Shown: in pieces, positions 21,714 to 27,412 of the stretch | How positions within the stretch are numbered: the stretch's first letter is position 1 | How the letters are laid out: each line of letters begins with the position of its first letter | Assembly (NCBI GenBank): GCA_946222495.1 | Contig: CAMICF010000006.1 | Coordinates: 1 to 31,802, forward strand | DNA: 31,802 nucleotides | Direction of reading: 5' to 3' | DNA from: an uncultured Janibacter sp. | GTDB taxonomy: Bacteria > Actinomycetota > Actinomycetes > Actinomycetales > Dermatophilaceae | The notes under the pieces: generated by a model | Database searches by the model: none | Told to the model about the DNA's origin: nothing | What the model saw: only the letters and a program-made list of their open reading frames with translations | Position numbers and translations under genes: made by a program

Positions 21714-23168
21714 ATGACTGCCACGGTCACCGAAGAGAACACCACCACCGCAGGCGGGGTCGGGCGCATCTCGCGCGTCATCGGCCCGGTCGTCGACGTC
21801 GAGTTCGGCGTCGACACGATGCCCGACCAGTACAACCTGCTGACCACCGAGGTCACCCTCGCGGGCGACACCCGCCTCATCAACCTCGAGGTCGCCCAGC
21901 ACGTCGGCGACAACATGGTCCGCGCCATCTCGCTGCAGCCCACCGACGGCCTCGTCCGCGGCGCTGCGGTGCAGGACACCGGCGGCCCGATCAGCGTCCC
22001 CGTCGGCGACGTCACCCTCGGCAAGGTCTTCAACGCCACCGGCGCCTGCCTCAACCTCGAGGAGGGCCAGACCCTCGAGGTCAACGAGCGCTGGGGGATC
22101 CACCGCCCGGCGCCGGCCTTCGACCAGCTCGAGTCGAAGACCTCGATGTTCGAGACCGGGATCAAGGTCATCGACCTGCTCACGCCCTACGTCGAGGGTG
22201 GCAAGATCGGCCTCTTCGGTGGTGCCGGTGTCGGCAAGACGGTCCTCATCCAGGAGATGATCGCCCGTGTCGCCCGCAACCACGGTGGTGTCTCCGTGTT
22301 CGCCGGTGTCGGTGAGCGCACCCGTGAGGGCAACGACCTCATGGTCGAGATGGAGGAGGCCGGCGTCCTCGGTCAGACCGCACTGGTCTTCGGCCAGATG
22401 GACGAGCCGCCGGGCACGCGTCTGCGCGTCGCCCTCTCCGCCCTGACGATGGCGGAGTACTTCCGGGACGTGCAGAAGCAGGACGTCCTCCTCTTCATCG
22501 ACAACATCTTCCGCTTCACGCAGGCCGGTTCCGAGGTCTCCACGCTGCTGGGCCGCATGCCCTCCGCCGTGGGGTACCAGCCGACCCTCGCCGACGAGAT
22601 GGGCACCCTCCAGGAGCGCATCACCTCGACGCGTGGTCACTCGATCACCTCGATGCAGGCGATCTACGTGCCGGCCGATGACTACACCGATCCGGCGCCG
22701 GCGACGACCTTCGCGCACCTCGACGCGACGACGGAGCTCAACCGTGAGATCGCGTCGATGGGTATCTACCCGGCCGTGGACCCGCTCACCTCGACGAGCC
22801 GCATCCTCGACCGTCGGTACATCGCGGAGGACCACTACAACACCGCGGTCCGCGTGAAGTCGATCCTGCAGAAGAACAAGGAGCTGCAGGACATCATCGC
22901 GATCCTCGGTATCGACGAGCTGTCCGAGGAGGACAAGATCGTCGTCAACCGTGCGCGTCGCATCCAGCGCTTCCTGTCGCAGAACACCTACGTGGCGAAG
23001 CAGTTCACGGGCATCGAGGGTTCGACCGTGTCCCTGCCGGACACCATCGAGGCCTTCACCAAGATCTGCGACGGCGAGTACGACCACGTCGCGGAGCAGG
23101 CCTTCTTCATGTGCGGTGGCCTCGACGACGTCGAGCGCCAGTGGGCGGAGATCCAGAAGAACGTCTGA
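21714..23168 (+). CDS. atpD: F1 ATP synthase subunit beta
   Basis: The catalytic subunit of F1. The 484-residue protein contains the N-terminal barrel (GRISRVIGPVVDVEF), Walker A GGAGVGKT at 169-176, the catalytic glutamate segment GVGERTREGNDL, Walker B VLLFIDNIFRFTQAGSEVS, and the DELSEED lever at 401-407 in full (DELSEED). Start ATG 21714 follows AGAAGGTAGAGAG. A strong terminator ends the message 17 bases after the stop, and atpC, normally the next gene, is more than a kilobase away. Identity is beyond doubt. Confidence 0.98.
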   Translation: MTATVTEENTTTAGGVGRISRVIGPVVDVEFGVDTMPDQYNLLTTEVTLAGDTRLINLEVAQHVGDNMVRAISLQPTDGLVRGAAVQDTGGPISVPVGDVTLGKVFNATGACLNLEEGQTLEVNERWGIHRPAPAFDQLESKTSMFETGIKVIDLLTPYVEGGKIGLFGGAGVGKTVLIQEMIARVARNHGGVSVFAGVGERTREGNDLMVEMEEAGVLGQTALVFGQMDEPPGTRLRVALSALTMAEYFRDVQKQDVLLFIDNIFRFTQAGSEVSTLLGRMPSAVGYQPTLADEMGTLQERITSTRGHSITSMQAIYVPADDYTDPAPATTFAHLDATTELNREIASMGIYPAVDPLTSTSRILDRRYIAEDHYNTAVRVKSILQKNKELQDIIAILGIDELSEEDKIVVNRARRIQRFLSQNTYVAKQFTGIEGSTVSLPDTIEAFTKICDGEYDHVAEQAFFMCGGLDDVERQWAEIQKNV

Positions 23169-23184
23169 TCCCACCTGCGCACCT

Positions 23185-23221
23185 CCGCGGCCACTCCCTT
23201 CGTCGAAGGGGGTGGCCGCGG
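23185..23221 (+). terminator. Terminator after atpD
   Basis: CCGCGGCCACTCCCTTC, loop GTC, GAAGGGGGTGGCCGCGG: a 17-bp stem with one T-G wobble. It begins 17 bases after the atpD stop and separates it from the TM2 gene. Its apex is CCCTTCGTCGAAGGG, two inverted copies of the recurring heptamer. Confidence 0.85.
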
Positions 23222-23263
23222 TCGTGGTCGAGGGGGCCGCCTCGGCCAGGGGCGCCCGGTGCC

Positions 23264-23269
23264 TACACT
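23264..23269 (+). promoter_or_regulatory. -10 box of a probable leaderless promoter for the TM2 gene
   Basis: TACACT ends seven bases before ATG 23277, and the intervening GGCGGTC has no clear ribosome binding site. Together with the terminator just upstream this makes the TM2-DUF2752 pair a separate unit. It may also feed atpC. Confidence 0.5.
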
Positions 23270-23276
23270 GGCGGTC

Positions 23277-23729
23277 ATGAGCATTCCCGGGGACGCCAGC
23301 GAGCAGACGCAGCCGTCGTACGACCCGTCCGGCTACGCGCAGGCACAGCCGCAGCCGGGCCACGGAGGCGACCGGTACTTCCTCAGCGTCATGGGGCAGG
23401 AGTACGGCCCGTACGCGCTCACCGACCTCGCCGGCATGGCCGCCATGGGTCAGCTCCGGGGGGAGACGCCCGTGCGCGCCGACGGGCAGCCGGCCTGGTT
23501 CCCGGCCTGGCAGGTGCCCGGTCTCTTCTCGTCGCGGGAGTGGCTGACGACGCTCCTGCTCTCGATCTTCCTCGGCTCCCTGGGCATCGACCGGATGTAC
23601 CTCGGGCAGACCGGGCTGGGTGTCCTCAAGCTCTTCACCTGTGGTGGTGCCGGCATCTGGCAGATCATCGACATCGTGCTCGTCGTCACGCGCAAGCTGG
23701 TCGACGTGGACGGGCGGCCCCTGCGATGA
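23277..23729 (+). CDS. GYF-like and TM2-domain membrane protein
   Basis: A 150-residue protein of unknown role. A Gln/Pro-rich N-terminus is followed by a GYF_2-like domain (about residues 33-83: YFLSVMGQEYGPYALTDLAGM...GQPAWFPAWQVPGLF), then a TM2 domain with two helices (about 87-135). The TM2 domain shows the typical LGSLGIDRMYLGQTGLGVLKLFT core and a GxxxIWQIID second helix. Similar TM2 proteins occur widely with unknown function. I chose ATG 23277, since the in-frame upstream start falls before the -10 box. The stop overlaps the DUF2752 ATG. It stands between atpD and atpC, which is unusual. Confidence 0.85.
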   Translation: MSIPGDASEQTQPSYDPSGYAQAQPQPGHGGDRYFLSVMGQEYGPYALTDLAGMAAMGQLRGETPVRADGQPAWFPAWQVPGLFSSREWLTTLLLSIFLGSLGIDRMYLGQTGLGVLKLFTCGGAGIWQIIDIVLVVTRKLVDVDGRPLR

Positions 23730-24202
23730 GCCAGATGGCGCCCTCAGGGCAACGACAGGTGCACCTCTCGAAGGGGGTGGCCCTCGGCGAGCGCATCGTC
23801 GTCCTCGTCATCGCGGCGCTGAGTCTCACGGCCCTCGTCGTCGCCCGCGTGTGGCCGGTCCCGTCCGTCACCTCGGGCCAGCCGACGTGCCTCGTGCGCA
23901 TCGTCTTCAACCTGCCCTGCCCCGGGTGCGGCATGACGAGGTCCTGGGTCCACCTGGCGCACGGGGACGTCCTCACCGCCTTCGAGTACAACGTCTTCGG
24001 CCCGATCGGCATGGCCGTGGCCGTGGGGATCGTCGGCTTCGTCCTTTACTCCTTCGTCCGCCGGCGGCCGCCCGAGCGGATTCTCAACCTCGTCGACCCG
24101 CGCTGGCTCATGGTCCTGCTCGTCGTGTGGATGGTGTACTCCGCCGCCCGGATGATCAGCCTGGGGATGGGCCAGGACTACTTCGCCCTCGTGCTCGCCT
24201 GA
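23726..24202 (+). CDS. DUF2752 membrane protein
   Basis: A 158-residue protein with three predicted helices (about residues 24-45, 92-113 and 132-150). The signature is FNLPCPGCGMTRSWVHLAHGD (around residues 63-83), with two cysteines and a TRS motif, diagnostic of DUF2752. Function is unknown; the CPGCG pair could bind metal or be redox active. DUF2752 and TM2 genes are often neighbours in bacteria, and here they overlap by four bases, supporting a joint role. There is no evident sequence relation to ATP synthase, despite position before atpC. Confidence 0.85.
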   Translation: MSQMAPSGQRQVHLSKGVALGERIVVLVIAALSLTALVVARVWPVPSVTSGQPTCLVRIVFNLPCPGCGMTRSWVHLAHGDVLTAFEYNVFGPIGMAVAVGIVGFVLYSFVRRRPPERILNLVDPRWLMVLLVVWMVYSAARMISLGMGQDYFALVLA

Positions 24203-24233
24203 GGCCGGAACCGGCCCTTCGTCCAGCGCGGGC

Positions 24234-24239
24234 TACGAT
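24234..24239 (+). promoter_or_regulatory. Possible -10 box for atpC
   Basis: TACGAT lies 37 bases before the atpC GTG, in the only gap between DUF2752 and atpC. No good -35 is visible. It would allow atpC to be transcribed independently of the main atp operon. Confidence 0.3.
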
Positions 24240-24276
24240 GGGCCCAGCACGCACCCCGACATTCGAAGGACCCCCA

Positions 24277-24543
24277 GTGAGCTCCCTCAACGTTGAACTC
24301 GTCGCCGCAGACCGCAAGGTCTGGTCCGGAGAGGCCAGCATGGTCCGCGCCCGGAGCACCGAGGGCGAGATCGGCATCATGCCCGGCCACACCCCGCTGC
24401 TCGGGGTCCTCATCGAGGGTGACGTCCTCATCCACGCCGTGGACGGCGACCAGACCGTGACGATCGACGGTGGCTTCCTCTCCGTGGACCACGACAACGT
24501 CACGATCGTCGCGGAGACCGTCCAGGCCCCGGCCCAGGCCTGA
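24277..24543 (+). CDS. atpC: F1 ATP synthase subunit epsilon, short form without C-terminal helices
   Basis: Binds the foot of gamma and the c-ring. The product is 88 residues; E. coli epsilon is 139. All that is present is the N-terminal beta-sandwich: SLNVELVAADRKVWSGEA, EIGIMPGHTPLLGVL, and VTIDGGFLSVDHDNVTIVAE. The two C-terminal helices that inhibit ATP hydrolysis in other bacteria are absent, and the stop falls cleanly at the domain boundary, so this looks like a natural short form. GTG 24277 is set by GAAGGA seven bases upstream. It is followed after eight bases by DUF2550, as in M. tuberculosis. It is split from atpD by the TM2 and DUF2752 genes. Confidence 0.93.
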   Translation: MSSLNVELVAADRKVWSGEASMVRARSTEGEIGIMPGHTPLLGVLIEGDVLIHAVDGDQTVTIDGGFLSVDHDNVTIVAETVQAPAQA

Positions 24544-24551
24544 CCCAGCCG

Positions 24552-24983
24552 ATGACAGCCCTGCAGGTGGTGGAGATCCTCCTCCTCGCAGGGTGTCTGG
24601 TCATCGCCCTCTGGCTGGTGCTGCTCTGGCTGCGCCGCCGATCCCTTGCCGCGCACGGACCGGTGAGTCCGTGTGCCGTCCGGTTGCCCGGGTCGTCTCG
24701 ATGGCGGCTCGGGTTGCTGCGTCTCGGGGCCCACGAGCTCGACTGGTTCAGCGTCGCGGGCCTGCGAGCCCGGCCGACGATGTCGTGGTCCCGTCGGGGG
24801 CTCGACATCTCGACGCCCTCACCGGACGCGGTGTCGATCCCCGGCCTGGACCGGGCGGTCTCCATCGAGCTGACCCGGGGGCCGGACCACCTCGCCTACC
24901 TCGCGCTCGAGCCGAAGATCTATCCCGCCGTGCGGTCCTGGCTCGAGTCGGCCCCGCCGGGGCACAACGTCAACGTCACCTGA
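24552..24983 (+). CDS. DUF2550 membrane-anchored protein
   Basis: A 143-residue protein with one N-terminal membrane helix (about residues 5-27), a basic RRR stop-transfer and a soluble domain. The pattern SPCAVRLPGSSRWRLGLLRLG followed by LDWFSVAGLRARPTMSWSRRGLDI fits the DUF2550 family, found after atpC in mycobacteria (Rv1312) and relatives. Its role is unknown. Several arginines in the soluble part suggest binding to acidic lipids or polymers, which is only inference. Start ATG 24552 lies eight bases after atpC. It shares a bidirectional terminator with the convergent adenosyltransferase gene. Confidence 0.85.
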   Translation: MTALQVVEILLLAGCLVIALWLVLLWLRRRSLAAHGPVSPCAVRLPGSSRWRLGLLRLGAHELDWFSVAGLRARPTMSWSRRGLDISTPSPDAVSIPGLDRAVSIELTRGPDHLAYLALEPKIYPAVRSWLESAPPGHNVNVT

Positions 24984-25038
24984 TCCCCCTTCGGCCTCTC
25001 CCCGGGACCGGATCTCCTTGAGGTCGTGCGAAGGGGGA
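24984..25038. terminator. Bidirectional terminator between DUF2550 and the adenosyltransferase
   Basis: TCCCCCTTCG (24984-24993) pairs with CGAAGGGGGA (25029-25038); GCCTC/GAGG pairing may extend the stem inward. Both arms contain the recurring heptamer. It lies exactly between two convergent stops. Confidence 0.65.
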
Positions 25039-25043
25039 GGGGC

Positions 25044-25688
25044 TCAGTCGTCCGTACCCGCCCTCGTGCCCTTCGTCGGGCGCTCCTCGCGGCCGCCGCC
25101 CGGCTGCCAGAGGACGTCCCCGCCGATCGGCAGGTTGGCCACGCGGGCGAGGATGAAGAGCAGGTCCGAGAGACGGTTGAGATAGGTCGTCGTCAGCGGG
25201 TTGACGCCACCGATGCCCCTCTCGCCGGCGACCTCCTCGCCGTACTCCTCGCGCGCCGCCCAGGCGGAGCGCTCGGCGCGACGCACGACCGTCGTGGCGT
25301 GGTGCAGGTGGGCCGAGGCGACGGTGCCGCCGGGGAGGATGAAGGAGCGCAGCGGCTCCACCTGCTCGAGGTAGTGGTCGCAGTCGGCCTCGAGCTCGTC
25401 GATCCACCGCTGCTTGACCCGCAGCGGCGGGTACTTCGGGCTCTCCAGCAGGGGAGTGGAGAGGTCGGCGCCGAGGTCGAAGAGGTCGTTCTGCACGCGG
25501 GTCAGTGTCGCGACGACCTCCTCGGGCAGGTCCCCGGCGGCGATGGCCACCCCGATCACCGCATTGGCCTCGTTGGAGTCGGCGTAGGCCTGCAGCCGGG
25601 TGTCCGTCTTGTGGGTGCGGCTGAAGTCGCCGAGCGCGGTCGTGCCCTCGTCGCCGGTGCGGGTGTAGATCTTCGTCAGGTTGACCAT
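25044..25688 (-). CDS. ATP:cob(I)alamin adenosyltransferase, PduO/MMAB type
   Basis: Transfers the adenosyl group of ATP to cob(I)alamin, giving adenosylcobalamin. The 214-residue product has the N-terminal ATP motif IYTRTGDEGTTALGDFSR, the TRVQNDLFDLGADLSTP segment, FILPGGTVASAHLHHATTVVRRAER and NRLSDLLFILAR, all diagnostic of the PduO-type fold. I start at ATG 25688 (MVNLTKIYTRTGD); an upstream frame to 25763 adds an unlikely 25 residues. GACGAT lies six bases before this ATG, so it may be leaderless. M. tuberculosis has its homologue (Rv1314c) in the same place. The cofactor user MeaA is encoded 1.7 kb away. Confidence 0.93.
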   Translation of the reverse strand: MVNLTKIYTRTGDEGTTALGDFSRTHKTDTRLQAYADSNEANAVIGVAIAAGDLPEEVVATLTRVQNDLFDLGADLSTPLLESPKYPPLRVKQRWIDELEADCDHYLEQVEPLRSFILPGGTVASAHLHHATTVVRRAERSAWAAREEYGEEVAGERGIGGVNPLTTTYLNRLSDLLFILARVANLPIGGDVLWQPGGGREERPTKGTRAGTDD

Positions 25689-25852
25689 GTGGTCATCGTC
25701 GCAGGCGCGCTGACCCGGTGGCGTCTCGGCCCTGACCCCGTGCTGGGCGACGTGTAACCGCATTGTGACGGCAAATGTGTGTGCGCTCCGGGGCGACGCG
25801 AGTCACACTGGTCAGACGGTTCGAAAGCATCAGGGGAAGCAGGGTGACCGTC

Positions 25853-26206
25853 ATGAGCGCACTGACCGCGCTGACGCCAGTAGGCGTCGAGGGAACGACA
25901 CGTGTCCGCGTGGGGGTGCCCTTCGACATCAGACACAGCGCAGACCTCCGCCAGGAGCTCGTCGCCGTGCTGCGCGAAGGGAGCGGGGCCGTCCTCGTCG
26001 ACCTCACCGGGTCCACGGTCGTCGACCAGGTCGGGTTCGCGACCCTCCTCGGGGCGCACGCGCGCGCCGCCCGGGCCGGACGCCGGCTCCGGTTCACGGG
26101 GGCCGACGCACGGACCACGCGGCTGCTGCGCCGGGCGGGGCTGACGCGGCTGCTCCACCCGGCCGAGCCGGAGCCCGTCCTCGAGCAGGACATCGCCGTC
26201 GGCTGA
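25853..26206 (+). CDS. STAS-domain protein, anti-sigma-factor-antagonist-like
   Basis: A 117-residue single STAS domain: a first strand TRVRVGVPFDIRHSADLRQEL, the core strand AVLVDLTGSTVVDQVGFATLLGAH, then AGRRLRFTGADARTTRLLRRAGL. In SpoIIAA-type antagonists a DSSG motif carries the phosphorylated serine; here the matching residues read DQVG, so switch-kinase control of the usual kind is unlikely. It may be a constitutive or structural partner. Start is ATG 25853 behind AGGGTG; GTG 25844 is an alternative, adding three residues. No anti-sigma kinase or phosphatase is nearby. It is divergent from the adenosyltransferase; the 164-base gap shows no clear promoter hexamers. Confidence 0.78.
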   Translation: MSALTALTPVGVEGTTRVRVGVPFDIRHSADLRQELVAVLREGSGAVLVDLTGSTVVDQVGFATLLGAHARAARAGRRLRFTGADARTTRLLRRAGLTRLLHPAEPEPVLEQDIAVG

Positions 26207-26232
26207 GCCGCACCTCCCGTCGGCCGCGCTCC

Positions 26233-26238
26233 TAGACT
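26233..26238 (+). promoter_or_regulatory. Possible -10 box for the polytopic acyltransferase-like gene
   Basis: TAGACT lies 31 bases before the GTG at 26270, which has its own GGAGGT ribosome binding site at 26260-26265. No clear -35. Confidence 0.35.
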
Positions 26239-26269
26239 TCGGTCACCGTCATCCCGACCGGAGGTACCC

Positions 26270-27340
26270 GTGGCCGTCGCGCCCTCGCTGGACCAGCACG
26301 TGCCCGAGCGAGCCCTGCCGTGGGACACCGGTCGTGACGCCGCGGTCGACCTCGTCCGGGGGACAGCCATCGTCTGCATGGTCATCGCCCACCTGACGAT
26401 CATGGCGCCGGCGGCCTCGGGGCCGACCGCGATCGCCGTCGGGCTCGCCAACAACGTGGCCTCACCGCTCTTCGCCGTCGTCATGGGGGTCTCCGCGGGG
26501 ATCGTCCTCACCCGGCGGCACCGTCCGGTGAAGGGAGGGGCCTTCGTCCTGCGCAACGTCGCCCGCGGCCTCCTCCTCATCGCGATCGGCGTGGCCCTCG
26601 AGCAGCTGCGCTCCTACGTCGCCATCGTGCTCATGTCGCTCGGCGCGACCCTCGTCATCGCCGCGCCGCTCAGCCTGCTGCCCGTCCCGGTGGTGGCCGC
26701 GACTGCGGTGGGGACCTTCGTGGCCGGCCCCTGGGTCAACGCGGCCGCCCGCGGCGCACTGCCCCCGACCCGGGTCGCCTCCGACGCCTGGGTCGACCAG
26801 GTGCTCCAGTGGTTGGTCCTCTCTCCCCACTACCGCGTGGTGAGCCTCCTCCCCTTCGTCCTCCTCGGGGTGGTGCTCGCCCGCGCCGGTCTGACCCGCG
26901 GGGTCGCCCTCCTCACGCTGCTCATGGGGGTGCTCGCCGGGGTGGTCGTCGTCGCGCTGCAGCTCGCCGGGCACGGCGTCGGCGGGCCGGCGCACGTCTC
27001 GGGCAGCGTCCCCGACGCCCTGCTCGACCTCACCCTCGCGGCGGGTGCCTTCGGCGTGCTCGTGCTCCTCGCGCGCTGGCGGCCGGCCGCGCCACTCGTG
27101 GCCGCGCTGGCCCCGGTCCGAGGTGTCGGCGCGCTGTCGCTCACCGCCTACGTGCTGCACGTCGGCCTCATCGCCCTCGTCCTCGCGACGATCGAGTGGC
27201 CGCGGATGCAGCAGAGCTGGGTCCCGCTCTGCGTCGCGATCATGCTCGTGACGGTGCTCGGGTGCTGGGCCTGGTGGCGCCTCCTCGGCCGGGGACCGCT
27301 CGAGCGAGCGATGGCCCTGGTCACCGATCGCATCGGCTGA
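26270..27340 (+). CDS. Polytopic membrane protein, acyltransferase-like (HGSNAT/DUF418-type)
   Basis: A 356-residue protein with about ten membrane helices. Near the N-terminus AAVDLVRGTAIVCMVIAHL resembles the first helix of membrane acyltransferases (acyltransferase-3, DUF1624/HGSNAT). The C-terminal end GALSLTAYVLHVGLIALVLA with LGRGPLERAM matches the last part of DUF418-like proteins. Thus it probably moves an acyl group onto an extracytoplasmic sugar or lipid, but no substrate can be assigned. The GTG start follows GGAGGT by four bases. It stands alone with its own candidate promoter; a short gap separates it from meaA. Confidence 0.7.
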   Translation: MAVAPSLDQHVPERALPWDTGRDAAVDLVRGTAIVCMVIAHLTIMAPAASGPTAIAVGLANNVASPLFAVVMGVSAGIVLTRRHRPVKGGAFVLRNVARGLLLIAIGVALEQLRSYVAIVLMSLGATLVIAAPLSLLPVPVVAATAVGTFVAGPWVNAAARGALPPTRVASDAWVDQVLQWLVLSPHYRVVSLLPFVLLGVVLARAGLTRGVALLTLLMGVLAGVVVVALQLAGHGVGGPAHVSGSVPDALLDLTLAAGAFGVLVLLARWRPAAPLVAALAPVRGVGALSLTAYVLHVGLIALVLATIEWPRMQQSWVPLCVAIMLVTVLGCWAWWRLLGRGPLERAMALVTDRIG

Positions 27341-27381
27341 CGCAGGAGGGTGTGGCGTCATTCACCGCGGACGCATCTAGG

Positions 27382-27406
27382 GCGCGGCGCCGCGCGAGGG
27401 TACCTT
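27382..27406 (+). promoter_or_regulatory. meaA promoter region with a 14-bp palindrome
   Basis: GCGCGGCGCCGCGC (27382-27395) is a perfect palindrome ending five bases before the box TACCTT (27401-27406), which is itself six bases from the ATG at 27413 with no ribosome binding site between. The palindrome covers the spacer between -35 and -10, a typical operator position. Pure GC composition makes chance occurrence more likely. Confidence 0.4.
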
Positions 27407-27412
27407 GCCACC

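Noticed and set aside
23686..24012. Minus-strand open frame opposite DUF2752
   Set aside because: No motif; the plus frame has the clear CPGCG DUF2752 signature.
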